In this document: piece by piece, positions 44,711-57,331 of the stretch
Layout of the letters: every line of letters begins with the position of its first letter
Position numbering within the stretch: the stretch's first letter is position 1
Assembly (NCBI GenBank): GCA_024760905.1
Contig: CM045745.1
Span: forward strand, 18,008,782 to 18,072,781
Source: Plotosus lineatus
Lineage: Eukaryota > Chordata > Actinopteri > Siluriformes > Plotosidae
DNA: 64,000 bases
Direction: 5' to 3'
Notes under the pieces: generated by a model
Seen by the model: only the letters and a program-made list of their open reading frames with translations
Database searches by the model: none
What the model was told of the DNA's origin: nothing
Made by a program: the position numbers and the translations under genes

Positions 44711-47700
44711 ATCTTCTTCTTCTTTTCCTTTCAGGGGTCTCCACAGCAAACCATCCGCCTCCATCTCACTCGATCCTCTGTATCTTCTACTCTTACCCCC
44801 ACTACCTTCATGTCCTCCTTCACCACATTCAAAAGTCTTCTCTTTGGTCTTCCTCTAGACCTTCTGCCTGGTAGTTCCAACCTAAGCATCCCACTACCAA
44901 TATATTCACTATCCCTCCTCTGTACAAGTCCAAACCATCTCATTCTAGCCTCTCTGACTTTGTCTCCAAAACATCTAACATGGGCTGTCCCTCTGATGTA
45001 CTCATTCCTGATCCTATCCATCCTCGTTACTCCCAAAGAGACCCTCAACATTTTCATCTCTGCTACCTCCAACTCTGACTCCTGTCTTTTTCCCAGGGCC
45101 ACTGTTTCGAAACCATACATCGCTGGCCTCATCACCGTCTTGTACACTTTTCCTTTCTTTTTTGCCGATAACTTCCTATCGCACATCATACCAGATACTT
45201 TTCTCCAACCATTCCAACCTGTCTGCACATGCTTCTTCATCTCTTTTCCACACTCTCTATTGCTCTGGATTGTTGAGCCTAAGTAATTAAAATCCTCCAC
45301 CTTCTTTATCTCTGCTCCCAGCAACCTCACCGTTCCTCTTGGGTCCTTGTCGTTCACACACATGTATTCTGTTTTCCTGAGGCTAACCTTCATTCCTCTC
45401 CTCTCCAGGGCATACCTCCACCTCTTTAGATTTTCCTGCACTTGTTCTCTGCTCTCACTACAGATCACAATGTCATCTGCAAACATCATAGTCCATGGAG
45501 ATTTTTGTCTAACCTTGTCTGTCAGCCTGTCCATCACCATAGCAAACAAGAAGGGGCTCAGAGCTGACCCTTGATACAGTCCCACCTCCACCTTGAACTC
45601 TTCTGTCACACAGACAGCACACCTCACCACTGTCTTACATCTCTCATACATGTCCTGCATCACTCTAACATACTTCTCTGCCACTCCAGACTTCCTCATA
45701 CAATACCACAGTTCTTCTCTTGGCACCCTGTCATATGCTTTCTCCAGATCCACAAAGGCACAATGCAGCTCCTTCTGACCTTCTCTGTACTTCTCTATTA
45801 ACATCCTCAAGGCAAACACTGCATCTGTGGTGCTCTTTCTTGGCATGAAACCAAACTGTTGTCCACAAATGTTGACCTCTGCCCTTAGTCTAGCTTCCAC
45901 TATTTTTCCCATTGCTTCATCGTATGGCTCATCAACTTTATCCCTCTGTAGTTGCCACAACTCTGCATGTCTCCGTTGTTCTTAAAAATGGGCACAAGCA
46001 CACTTCTCCTCCATTCCTCCGGCATCCTCTCACTCTCTATGACCTTGTTGAATGTTCTTGTCAGAAAATCTACTGCTACCTTTCCTAGACACTTCCATAC
46101 CTCCACCAGCATATCATCAGGACCAACTGCTTTTCCACTCTCCTCTGCAATGCCCTCCTCACTTCACCCTTACTAATCTTTGCTACTTCTTGGTCCTCAA
46201 CAGTCACCTCTTCTACTCTTTCTCTCTCTCATTTTCCTCATTCATCAGCTCTTCAAAGTACTCTTTCCATCTTCCCAGCACACTTCTGTCATCAGTCAAC
46301 ACATTTCCCACTCTGTCCTTAATCACTCTAACTTGCTGCACGTCCTTCCCATATCTATTTCTCTGCTGTGCCAACCTGTATAAATCATTTTCTCCCCCCT
46401 TACTGTCCAACTGAGCATACAAGTCATTATACACCCTCTGTTTGGCCTTTGACACTGCTACCTTTGCCTTACGCTGTGTCTCCCTGTACTCCTGTTTACT
46501 CTCTTCGGTCCTCTCAATGTCCCACTTCTTCTTAGCTAACCTCTTCTTTTGTATGCACTCCTGCACTTCCTCATTCCACCACCATGTCTCCTTATCTACT
46601 GTCCTTCCAGAGGACACGCCATGTACTCTCCTATCTGTTTCCCTGATCACATTAGCTGTAGTTGTCCAATCATCTGGAAGCACTTCCTGACCACCAAAAA
46701 CCTGTTTCAACTCCTCCTTGAAGACAACCCGACACTCTTCCTTTTTCAGCTTCCAGCACTTTGTCTTCTGCTCTGCCTTTGCCTTCTTCACCTTTCTTAC
46801 CATCAGCATCATCCTGCACACCACCATCCTATGCTGTTTGGCAACACTCTCACCCACTACTACTTTGCAGTCACTGACTTCCTTCAAATTACATCGCCGA
46901 CACAAGATGTAGTCTACCTGTGTGCTCCTACCTCCACTTTTATAAGTCACCCTATGCTCCTGTTTCTTCTGAAAGAAAGTATTCACCCCAGCCATTTCCA
47001 TCCTTTTTGCAAAATCGATCAACATCTGTCCTTCTGTGTTCCTGTCCTGGATAGCAAACCTGCCCATCACTTCCTTGTCCCTTCTGTTGCCTGCACCAAA
47101 ATGTCCATTGAAGTCTGCACCAATGACCACTCTTTCAGCTCTGGGGGTATTCTGCATCACTTCATCTAACTCACTCCAGAATCTCTCCTTCTCTTCTAGC
47201 TCACAACCTGCCTGTCGGGCATAAGCACTAACAACATTGAGCATCACACCTTCAATTTCAAACTTGAGACTCATCACTCTGTCTTTTCACTTCTAGAACA
47301 TTCTTGACCATCCCCTCCTTCAAGGTCACTCCTACTTCATTTCTCTTCACATCCACACCATGAAAAAAATCGCTTAAACCCTGCTTCTAAGCTTCTAGCC
47401 TTGCTACCTTTCCACCTGGTCTCCTGAACACACAGTGTGTCCACCTTCCTTCTCTGCATCATGTCAGCCAGCTCTCTACCTTTTCATGTCATAGTTCCAA
47501 CATTCAAAGTCCCTACTCTCAGTCCTAAACTCATTCCTTTCCTCTTCTCTCTCTGCCTACTGACACGCCTCTCCTTCTTCGACGTCTTCGACCAGCAGTA
47601 GTCCAGTTTCCACCAGCACCCTGTTGGTTAACAGCAGTGATGGCGGTCGTTGTTAACCCGGGACTCGTCTGATCCGGTATGAAATTTGTCTTTACGGTTT

Positions 47701-47831
47701 GCATATTGTATTCTGGCAGAAGTTTCATGCCGGATGCCCTTCTTGTCACAACCCTCTGCATTTATCCGGGCTTGGGACCAGCGTGAGGACAGGCACTTGT
47801 TTGTGGCCCCCCCCCCCCCCCATGGCTGCAT
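44711..47831 (-). mobile_element. Full-length RTE-type LINE (3,121 bp) with perfect 17-bp target duplication
   Basis: The element spans from the GCAGCCATGGGGG-type 5' end (47831) to the (CTT)n 3' end (44711). Identical flanks TACATGTATATGTGTAT lie at 44694-44710 and 47832-47848. It sits inside MITE copy 3. It is the only complete copy in the window and serves as reference for the others. A 13-bp block of the usual 3' end (cggcttttccctt) is missing here. Confidence 0.94.
44731..47761 (-). pseudogene. RTE endonuclease-reverse transcriptase ORF, several frameshifts
   Basis: The N-terminal segment lies at 47531-47761 (GLTTTAITAVNQQGAGGNW). The endonuclease and linker are at 46213-47277: VVSAYARQAGCELEEKERFW, VVIGADFNGHFG, STQVDYILCR, then AKQHRMVV in the position of the family's SDH-like end. 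RT starts at 45900-46112 ([10 protein letters not shown]) and continues in the 409-codon ORF 44731-45960 ([44 protein letters not shown], intact FADDIVICSE). It ends at the C-terminal CGDP. At least four frames are needed to read it, so it is not functional as it stands. Single ORF and length fit the RTE clade. Confidence 0.87.
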
Positions 47832-48274
47832 TACATGTATATGTGTATGTGTATATAATATCAATAAATACATATTCAATGCTATAAATGCTTATAATAA
47901 CAAATAACCATTAAAAAATAATGCAAATGATGTAAAAATATAAATACACACACACACATACAGACACGTGTACACTCAGATGTGCACCTCACAAAAATTT
48001 AAGTAGTTTTGATGGGAGTTTTTGGGTGATTTTTTGTTTTGTATTTGTTTAGGTTTTTTTTTTAATTTATTTATTATTATTATTATTTTGCATAATTGGC
48101 CTTGTTTTTGTAGCATTTTCCTTAACTTTTTCACCTATTCTTCCATAATTTCCTTATTTTTTAAATTAGATGAATATTTTTAAAAAAATGAGATGCACTG
48201 AAGCCACATGAATTGAAGTGCAAAGTAGCGAAGGATTCCTGTTCAGTGTATGTATACATTATACATACATTATA

Positions 48275-49841
48275 CAAACTGGACTCCAAAAAAGTTGGGA
48301 CACTAAATAAATTGTGAATAAAAACTGAATGCATTGACTGAATGAAAACTGAACTAATTTGACAGCTCAAAAGTTTAAACTGAGAAAATGTTTCATTTTA
48401 AGGGAAAAATATGTTGATTTCAAATTTCATGGTGTCAACAAATCTCAAAAAAATTGGGACAGGAAGGAATAAGAGGCTGAAAAAGTAAATTGCACTTATA
48501 ATGAACAGCTGGAAGACCAATTACCACTAATGAGGTCCATTGGCAACATGACTGATCTATATCTTCTCAGAGTGGCGTTGTCTCTCAGAAGCGAACATGG
48601 ATAGAGAATCATCAATTGCCCTGATGTTGCACAGTAAGGTAGGCGCAATATCAGAAATGTGTTTCCCAGTGAAAAATTGCAAAGAGTTTGAAGTTATCAT
48701 CACCTACAGTGCATAACATCATCCAAAGATTGAGATAATCTGGAACAATCTCTGTAGATAAGGGTCAAGGCTGAAAAACCATACTGTATGCCCGTGATCT
48801 TCAGGCCCTTAGATGGCACTGCACCACAAACAGGAATGCTACTGTTAGGGAAATCACAGAATGGCCTCAGCAATACTTCCAGAAACCATTGTCGGTGAAC
48901 ACAATCCACCATGCCACCCTCCGTTGCCAGCTGAAACTACAGTACAAAGAAGAAGCCATTTCTAAAGAGGACCCAGAAGCACAGGTGTTTTCTCTGGGCC
49001 AGGGGTCATTTAAAATGGAGGGTGGCAAAGTGGAAAACTACCGTGGTAAGACGAATCATGATTTAAAGTTCTTTATGGAAAACTGGAACGCCATGTCGTT
49101 CAGACTAAAGAGGACAAGGAGAACCCAAGTTGTTATCAGTGCTCAGTTCAGAAGCCTGCATCTGTGATGATATGAGGTTGCATGAGTGCGTGTGGCATGG
49201 GCAGCTTGCACATCTGGAAAGGAACCGTCAATGCAGAAAGGTATATTCAGGTTCTAGAACAAAATGTGCTTCCATTCAGACGTCATGTCTTTCAGAGAAG
49301 ACCTTCATTTTTCAACATAATAATGCCAGACCACATGCAGCCTTAATTACAACATCATGGCTGCATAGAAAAAGGATCCAGTTATTGACATGGACAGCCT
49401 GCAGTCCAGATCTTTCACCTATAGAGAACATTTGGCGCATCAAAAGAGGAAGGCTCAAAGAAGGCCACAACAGTTGAACAGTTAAAGGCCTGTATTAGAC
49501 AAGAATGGGACAGTACTGCTATTTTTAAACTTGAGAAAATTGTCTCTTCGGTCCCCAGACAATTGCAGACTGTTGTAAGAAGAAGAGGGGATGCAAATGG
49601 ATGCAAAAGAAGTGGTGAAAATGGCCTTGTCCCAACTTTTTTGAGATTTGTTGACACCATGAAATTTAAAATCAACATATTTTTTCAATTAAAAAATGAT
49701 ACATTTTCTGAGTTTAAACTTTTGACCCATCATCTATGTACTTTTCAGAATAAAATATTGAAATTTGGCACTTCCACATCCTTGCATTCAGTTTTTATTC
49801 ACAAGTTGTATAGTGTCCCAATGTTTTTGGAATTGGGGTTG
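48275..49841 (+). mobile_element. Tc1/mariner-like transposon with ~200-bp inverted repeats, degraded
   Basis: The right end (reverse) reads CAACCCCAATTCCAAAAACA and is followed by TA. The left end reads CAAACTGGACTCCAAAAAAG after TA at 48273-48274. The arms pair over about 200 bp, including GTGAATAAAAACTGAATGCA and TTTCATGGTGTCAACAAATC. The interior encodes transposase relics on the plus strand. Confidence 0.85.
48889..49480 (+). pseudogene. Tc1-like transposase remnant
   Basis: Readable blocks: HHATLRCQLKLQYKEEAISK (48889-49167), then FIFQHNNARPHAALITTSWL and ACSPDLSPIENIWRIKRGRL (49130-49477). The second catalytic position reads N (HNN) where D is expected (HDN). The final E in PIENIW is kept. 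Frameshifts separate the pieces. Confidence 0.72.
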
Positions 49842-49863
49842 TATATATACAATATAAATAAAT

Positions 49864-50146
49864 ACATTATTCATCCCAAAGGAGAAATTCTGCTTCTGCA
49901 TTTAATTCATCAAAAGTGAGCACATACACAGACCCAGAAGGGAGGGCTACCACACATTGGGGAGTTCTGATAGCAGTTGGGGGGTTAGGTGCCTTGTTCA
50001 AGGGCACTTCGCCTATGAATGTGGAGGAAAGGAACATGCAGCTCAATCTGCATCCCCCATCGCCATCCATTTTTCTTGCTGGGAATAAAGCTAGTGACGA
50101 TGGTCCCAAACCCACTTTTCTAACCATTGTGCAAGAGCTGCCCCCA
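49864..50146 (-). mobile_element. tRNA-derived SINE family D (diverged)
   Basis: Blocks in order: ATTCATCCCAAAGGAGAAAT, CACAGACCCAGAAGGGAGGG, GGGGGGTTAGGTGCCTTGTT and a degenerate tRNA-like head at the right (CTAACCATTGTGCAAGAGCT). The block order matches a common fish SINE from recall. Confidence 0.55.
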
Positions 50147-51079
50147 AATTTACAAAGAATTAGTACTTAAACTGGAATGAGCTGGAATTTCATCCAGCAA
50201 AATATTTGAACCACACATATACAAATAATACCGATGAAACTACTTTTTACTGCACAGTTAAAGAGTTTCAATGTAAAGGGGTAATTTAATGTTTAAAGAG
50301 CTTGGATTAGTTGCATATAGTTTAAGTAACAATGTTTTTGGAATGAGCAGACAACGAGTTCCCTGTTGTGATGAGTATTTTGGGGTTTAGTTAGCCTCGC
50401 AAGAACATGCTGATTTTCTGGGGACCCCCCCCCCCCCCGGGACTCACCCCCCCTCCCCCCCTTCTTTGATTGTGCTGCTCTTTGAGTATTAGGCTTTATG
50501 CAAATTTCCATGCACTAAGCTATTACCATACTAAATTCATTGACATTTTGCTGAAATTGTCTTTGGGCAATTTGGGCAATTCACGGAGGAAGTGTGGGTT
50601 CCTCACAAGGTTAAGTAAAATAAAATAATAATTAAAAGAAGAATTACTATTTCAGATTTCAAATGGGTAATGCTGTGATACTGCAGAAAAGAGAAAAGAG
50701 TGGTCAGGGAGTCCAAATCAAAAAGGACCAGCTCCAAAAAGCTGATCAAAAAGGAGGAAATTTTAATGCAGTGAAGTTAACTTATTGAAAGGAAGTGTAG
50801 ACCTACAGGGATGTGAGAAAAGGTGTGTGGCTGGCCATTATAGATGTTCCCATTTTTTCTTTCCTGTTTCTACTTGGCTGGCGCTTTATCATGGCAGCTT
50901 GCAGCACTTCCTGCAGAAATGGCCTGTCAGGGCCGCTTGGATGTGTCGATTCAGAGATAATGACATATTGAAGGCTATGAACCACATTCATGTCTCCTTC
51001 CTGGTAATTGGTTTCTCCACTACTTTATTGTCTCCAGCAGAAGTGCACATCACTTATAAAAAAAAGGCAGGAGATGTGT

Positions 51080-51116
<37 letters not shown>

Positions 51117-51380
51117 ACATACATGTGTGTACAACTACCATATGAATTACAGAGAAAATGTTGTATGTCATTCATGCTATTTTATAATATTACTAAGAAT
51201 TAATTTTTTAAAATAATTTTGTCATCTGATGTGGGTCCCCCATTCTCTCATCAAAGTGACAATTTTATGATGATCCCAATGCATTTATACAGTGGTATGC
51301 AAACGTATTTACCCATTTGGCATTTTAGCTTTATGCTTGCCTTATAGACTGAATTCTAAATGGATCTTTACTCTGATTTT
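50147..51380. other. Unassigned; (GT)n and C-runs
   Basis: A C-rich run at 50425-50461 and (GT)n at 51076-51115. The ORF at 50785-51216 has no recognisable domain and includes the GT repeat. Confidence 0.5.
51076..51115. repeat. (GT)n microsatellite
   Basis: About 19 GT units. Confidence 0.95.
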
Positions 51381-51398
51381 ATGTAACAGACCCACATT

Positions 51399-51750
51399 GT
51401 CTGTCTTCCTTTCGGCTTTTTCCCTTTTACTCGGGAGTCGCCACAGGGAATCATCTGATTCGCACATTTGATTTGGCATCGGTTTTTACGCCAGATGCCC
51501 TTCCTGACACAACCCTTTTAGCAAGGGACACAAACACACTGATGACTTTGCAGCTACTCTTTACGAAAGTCAGCAATGGTTCTTTTACATGCCTCTCACC
51601 ATAGACAGTGAGAGACATGGCCCGCCTTTGATAACCCAGTTAGCCGCACTGGGGGGGGACAGTGGCAACCCTGTGGAGAGTGGGACTCGAACCCCCAACC
51701 TTTGGATCAGTGCTCCAGCGCCCTATACCACAAGACTACCACTGCCCCTC
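51399..51750 (-). mobile_element. tRNA/RTE-type SINE, copy 7 (complete)
   Basis: Full-length on the minus strand, with head, core, RTE-like 5' and 3' segments and a short GACA tail. A perfect 18-bp target duplication (ATGTAACAGACCCACATT) lies at 51381-51398 and 51751-51768. Confidence 0.94.
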
Positions 51751-51818
51751 ATGTAACAGACCCACATTAAATAGTCTAAATTAGTGAACTGAAATGAAGG
51801 AAAGCAACGTCATGCACA

Positions 51819-51962
<144 letters not shown>

Positions 51963-52211
51963 TGTTTAATAACAGATTCATAAATCCTTTGAATGTCCAT
52001 GCATGTACTCCAGACATATTACAAGATGCACGCATGGGAAATTAAAACCAGTACGCATACAGGCCCTGTTTACCACATTATTGATGCCTCAGGACAGATG
52101 TATCTTACAGTCTAATTATTTTATTTAGTTTCCAAATGTAGCATCTCACAATAATATAATGCACAGGACTTACTAGTTTATTAGTAATTCCCATCTAGTT
52201 TCTCCAACATT

Positions 52212-52566
52212 CATTCAATCATTGATTCATTTTCTAAGCCTTTTATTCCTAATTAGGATCGTGGGGAGGTTGATGCCCATCTCTGCAAACTCTCTGCAAT
52301 AGTAGGGTACACCCTGTTCAGCTCGCTAGGCCATCGCAGGGCCAGTATAATCTCACACACAAAGCCATTCACATTTACACCTAGGGGTGATTGGGAGCAT
52401 CTAATTAGCCTACTGTGCAGGTTTTTGTACTGTGACAGAAACCAGAGTCCCCAGGCGAAACCTGTGCAAGCATGGGGAGAACTCCACACAGAAATGTCCA
52501 AGTCTGGGAATTGAACTCTGGCCTTTTTTTGCTATGAAGCAAACATGCTAAACACTGTACCACTGT
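52212..52566 (-). mobile_element. SINE family B, copy 5
   Basis: Minus orientation, with the tail (TGAA-like) at the left and the tRNA-like head at the right. Carries GTGCAAGCATGGGGAGAACT and the B-box-like TTGAACTCTGG region in reverse. Confidence 0.72.
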
Positions 52567-52989
52567 CAATAAGAACATTTTCTATTTCCTTTGGATTTAC
52601 TTTAAATATAAATTAAATGTTATTAAGATAAGGTTTACATGATAGATCATGGTTCTTATCAAGAATTTAAAAAAAATCTATTTTGTCTACTGAAATAGTC
52701 GATACTCATACACAGTCTTAATAAATAAAAGCTTTTATTATTGTGAGGAGGTGAAGAGAAGCTTGATTCATAATTTCTTTGTATAAATATTCTCATATTT
52801 TTCTACTCAGAAAATTATAATAAAAATAATATAAGTACAAAAAACGTCAAATTTCTAGATTGTATTTAAAATTCAAACCTATGTATCTCCCAGTAATTCA
52901 TTATTCATTTGGTAAGTTAATTACTTTTGAGTGTTTAGTTGATTCTTTGATTATGTGAATAATTGTATGGTTAGCTGTGTGGGGTTCTA

Positions 52990-53345
52990 AGGGGTGGCAT
53001 GTTGGTGCAGTAGTTTTCTGTTCTTCACAGCATGAAGGCCCTTGGTTCGAGCTCTGTACTTGACAAAAAGTGTTTTTGAGTGGCGTTTTCAGGTTCACCT
53101 CCATGCATTTTTGGGTTTCCTCTTGGTGCATTGGATTTCTTCCACAATCCAAAGACATGCATATTAGGCTAATTGGCCGTTCCAATTTGCCCCTAGATAC
53201 AAGTGTGAATGGTTTTGTGTATGTTGACCTTTCAATGGACTGGTGAACTGTTGAAGATGTTCTCCGCATTTACCGTGCATTAGCTGACGTAGGCTAGAGA
53301 TGGGATGATGTTTTCCAGAGTTGACTGGAATTGGTACACCTTCCT
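52990..53345 (+). mobile_element. SINE family B, copy 6, with tRNA-like head
   Basis: The head reads GGGTGGCATGTTGGTGCAGT (A box) and CTTGGTTCGAGCTCTG (B box). The middle blocks CCACAATCCAAAGACATGCA and AGGCTAATTGGCCGTTCCAA follow. The 3' block is diverged. Confidence 0.78.
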
Positions 53346-54422
53346 GTCTTTCTAATAAAGGGGGAAAACATTAAAAAAATAATAACTTTGTGAAATGTAA
53401 ATCCTTAGATTTGTGAGGAACTTCACAAATGCTGATGGTGCCTATAGGCTAAATTTATATTTATATGGGAAATGTTGAGAACACCAATTCAAAGTCATTG
53501 TGTTCTCCAGGGCTGATAACAAGACGAGAGCAGAAGAGAGATGCTTCTACTAAGTCTTTTCCTTCTGCTCCCCAGTGCATAATTTATTATTTTTCTCTTT
53601 TTTTGAGTTAATTAGTTAAATGAAAAAAAAAAAGGTTTCAGCTTCTTTTTGCTGGACCTGAATATATTTTATTTGCTGTAATCAGAAATCTCTGAAGGGA
53701 CTGAGTGGGCTTGTTGACAAACCCTGTTGCATTCGTGACATCAAAGAAAATGCAAACAAACAAACAAACAGAAAAGATCATTCCTTTATAAAGTTGTATT
53801 TTCGGGATTTCCCTGCTGACTCATGTAGCCAATTGTTTATTACTTTATCCTCTGTGTTAATTATCTGTCAAACTATAATGGGATGCATCACTTGAGTGTA
53901 GGGGTTGTTTTAGGCTTCAGATAAGCAGCTTCAGCAAGGAAGCTTTTTCACATTGTTAAAAAAGTAACAAATAACTAATTATAACTAATAAACTTACAAC
54001 AAATAACAACTAATAAAAACTATGCAGTTGCCTTGGCCTTTGCAATGAGGATCATCATAAGCTGTGTAGAAAGTGATCAAGCTACAATGAAAAAATAAGG
54101 TTTAGTGCAGATATAATGCTTGCGGTGGATATGAAGTTTTGACAAGATTTAAAACTAATCACGTTTCGAGTGCCACTTGAAATTTATCTGAATGTACTCT
54201 GAAAATGTTGGATTTCTGTTTTTCTTTTACTTACTTTTCATGATCAAAATTATTTTATGATGTCATGAACAGATAGTTAACAGTTAACTGACAATTTTTT
54301 TCAGCCGCAATTTGCAAAAGAATAGTGCAAAACCACAGCCCTTAACCATGGCTTATCGTTGTCAACATACTTGTGTTTCATCACTGTTCAATTTGTAAAG
54401 TAAAGTCTGTTGGGTTTTTACA
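53346..54422. other. Unassigned sequence
   Basis: A short (AAAC)n lies at about 53752-53771. No gene or element end is recognised. Confidence 0.5.
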
Positions 54423-54702
54423 CCTGAGCCTCGTGGCTCATCAGGCCGGTGCTTATTCCCAGTTTCCGTAGCGTGAAGCAACCAGGAGTTCAACTCCCCC
54501 TGGATGGGACGCTAGTCCATAGCAGGTTACCTTCCCAGTATATTTTTACTGGTACCCATTTATACTGCTGGGTGAACAGAGGCACACTTGTGGTTGAGAC
54601 CTTGCCCAGGGGTCTTAGCACAGTGAGGGTCTCAGTAGGGATTCGAACTCACAACCTCCCAATCATGAGCGCAGCACCCTAACCACTACGCCACCGGCCC
54701 CA
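54423..54702 (-). mobile_element. tRNA-derived SINE family C
   Basis: On the minus strand the head reads GTGGCGTAGTGGTTAGGGTG (A box) and GTGAGTTCGAATCCC (B box). The body ends at the left with GGCCTGATGAGCCACGAGGC. Single copy in the window, so its bounds are approximate. Confidence 0.7.
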
Positions 54703-55335
54703 CGTTTCAATTTGTAATGGTTGAAAATGCAAAGACCTCTCCACTGTTCTTAAGAAGCTAGCTGAATTTAAAGTATTAGAATTACTCCTACTGAATAGTT
54801 ATTCCTTAATTTGTTGTTTATAGTATAGCATACTCATTGTAACATTTACTAGATGGCATCAGATAGCCCTCATTTTCAGCCTTTAACTATTCCCAACTTA
54901 TTCCAAACAGTTGCACATATACAGTCATGAGACTATGTTATATAAGAGTTATAAGAGATGAATGAAAAGGACTGTGATGAAAAGGACTCTATCAGTCTTT
55001 AAAGCCAAGGATGTCCTATTCCTAGACAAATTGACCCTCTCCCTCCAACCCTTCCTCTCTTTCTGCCACTGACACACAGGCTGTCAAAGAATTCAAAAAA
55101 CTTCTTCTTTAAAGTCTATAAATCTATATTATGATGTGTCTTTAAAATTAATTCTCTTAGGAACATGAACCATATGACATATCCTTGGCATGCCTTACTC
55201 TTGACACTTTGTATGCTCATTTCACCAAGATGGATTAAAATTAGCCCCTGCTTCCTAAATTATTGACATTGCCCTGGTTTCTTTGGCCACATCTGCAATC
55301 ATTTCTGGAGACAAAAGATGAGCTAAATGAAGAAC

Positions 55336-55337
<2 letters not shown>

Positions 55338-55424
<87 letters not shown>
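55338..55424. repeat. (GT)n(GA)n compound microsatellite
   Basis: About 14 GT units then about 27 GA units. Confidence 0.95.
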
Positions 55425-55427
<3 letters not shown>

Positions 55428-55715
55428 TTGATGAAGAAGGAAGTCTGAAGTTCGTCTGGTTTAGTGTCTTTACACTGAAGCTTTTAAAAAGTTTATTGAA
55501 TAATAATTATAGAAATTTGGTTGTACTGCGATTGTGAAGATTATTAAATCATATTGTTTTGTAAATAGAAATTCTGAAGGCTGTAGTTCTTGTATTATAG
55601 CATTTATTATTAAAGCTATGGCTATAAAATACAGTGTTATAGTGTTATCACCTAAAGGTCACATATCTATAGATTTTACCTTCTTTGGAATTTTCAGATG
55701 CTATTACATCTGTGA

Positions 55716-55717
55716 TG

Positions 55718-55772
<55 letters not shown>
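55716..55772. repeat. (AAT)n microsatellite
   Basis: About 18 tandem AAT units. Confidence 0.95.
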
Positions 55773-55775
<3 letters not shown>

Positions 55776-55857
55776 CCTCTTCAGTGAAATTAAAGCATTA
55801 AACGTATTTTGTATTTCAAAGTATTTTACATTTTTATGTGGGAAGAAGTCAGTTAAT

Positions 55858-56104
55858 TGTCTGTCTGTCTTCCTTTCGGCTTTTTCCCTTTTACTCGGGA
55901 GTCGCCACAGCGAATCATCTGATTCGCACGTTTGATTTGGCAGAGATTTTTACGTCGGATGCCCTTCTTGTCACAACCCTTTTTAGCAAGGGACAGAAAC
56001 ACGCTGATGACTTTGCAGCTACTCTTTACGAAAGTCAGCAATAGTTCTGTTACTTGCCTCTCACCATAGACAGTGACAGACATGGCCCGCCTTTGATAAC
56101 CCAG
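55858..56104 (-). mobile_element. tRNA/RTE-type SINE, copy 8 (5'-truncated)
   Basis: RTE-like tail and core are present. The element stops at CAAAGGCGGGCC-type sequence without the tRNA head, at nearly the same point as copy 1. The tail is (GACA)3. Confidence 0.88.
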
Positions 56105-57070
56105 TGAAAGAACAGAAATGTCAAAATAAAAATACATGGAAACATTTAAAACAGTACACAGGTTAATTCAAAAGGACAGCTTACTGAAAGTGGAAGAGTT
56201 GAATTCTGAATATTGCATGTAGTGCTATATCAAGTTTTTAGACAAACTGCATTTTTTTTCAATGGCTACAACAGGAAATTTGAGGTAAAATGATGAGCTT
56301 TATTGTATATATTTTATTTATCTTTAAAGACCTAACACAGCTAATTTGAAGAAATTGACACATTATCAAAACTGAGAGACCCAAGACGTTTCCTGTTTGG
56401 CTGTGACATAGCGATCCACTTACAAAGATCTAAGGTTTACTGTTTGTTCGTCATCATTATCCTTGTTGTTTCACGGTATCAGATTGGGTGAATGTGGTGA
56501 TGGTGGCAGAGAACTGTTACCCCTGTAACAAGAAACCGATTTAATCCAATATTTTTTTCTTTTTCTTTTTTCCTCTGTCACTTTTGACTTCTTAGAAATG
56601 ATATTCTTTCAATTAAATGAGACGCCAGAGAATCCTCAGAAGAGACAGAGCCAAACCAGCAAGGCAACTGCAACTTGCTTGTCAAGTTGCAAACAACTTA
56701 CTGTCACTCACTTTCTCTGTACCACAGATTTATGCCAAGAGATACTGATGGGTCTGATTTGTAAAGCGATGGGTTGCCAGTGAAAGGACAAGAAATAGGA
56801 TGGGATGCTGGCATTTTTTCTATTTTTGGATATGCACTTCTCTGCTTATTAAAACAGCTGGACTGACAGAAAGTGTGTGTTTGTCAAGGAAGGTGTAAAC
56901 CCTATGGATCCTACACTGATCTTCATTTCAATTATCGCTTCGTCTTACTTTCGGAAGATACTTTGTCGCTAAAAAAATGAGCCGAAAGAGGTTTTCCATG
57001 CCAATTCTTTCTTTTCCACCCATCAGAGCAAAACAAACATTTTATAGCATCATCATAATTCATTTACATT
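56105..57070. other. Unassigned sequence
   Basis: No recognisable gene or element end; the ORF at 56598-56783 matches no family I know. Confidence 0.5.
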
Positions 57071-57135
57071 TATAGCATTTGACTGATGCTTTTATCCAAA
57101 GCTACTTACAATTACACTCTTACACTGGGGAACCA
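57071..57135 (+). repeat. Dispersed teleost repeat fragment
   Basis: Reads TTATAGCATTTGACTGATGC then TTTTATCCAAAGCTACTTAC, the start of a common fish repeat also seen (diverged) at 2350-2495. Confidence 0.55.
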
Positions 57136-57331
57136 AAAAAAAAAAAAAAAAAACGGTGTAAAAGATTTTTAAACTGATATGGAACATTTTTGAAATGCTG
57201 AATCCAAACATGCCATCCATTTTTTTGTAATAGTTAAGGTTTTTGTGCAAACTGGATTAACAAAAAAAAAACAAACAAAAAAAACCCCCACAATTATTTA
57301 TCTGTTAAAAAGATTTCTTAAAAATAATCCA

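Larger units (their letters stand above)
44594..48248. mobile_element. MITE family 1, copy 3, split by a full-length RTE
   Basis: The left part (44594-44710) starts AGGGATCCCTCACTTTCAG and includes TTAATTGGGACCGAGATCC. The right part (47849-48248) ends GAAGGATTCCTGTTCAGTG before TA. Removing the RTE and one target copy leaves about 520 bp, the size of copy 1. Confidence 0.8.
54703..55857. other. Unassigned; microsatellites
   Basis: Holds (GT)n(GA)n at 55338-55424 and (AAT)n at 55716-55772. No gene is supported. Confidence 0.5.

Noticed and set aside
48889..49167. Separate host protein at 48889-49167
   Set aside because: It lies between the inverted repeats of a Tc1-like element and continues into transposase blocks.
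50785..51216. Possible host gene ORF of 143 codons
   Set aside because: No recognisable domain, and about 17 codons come from the (GT)n tract.
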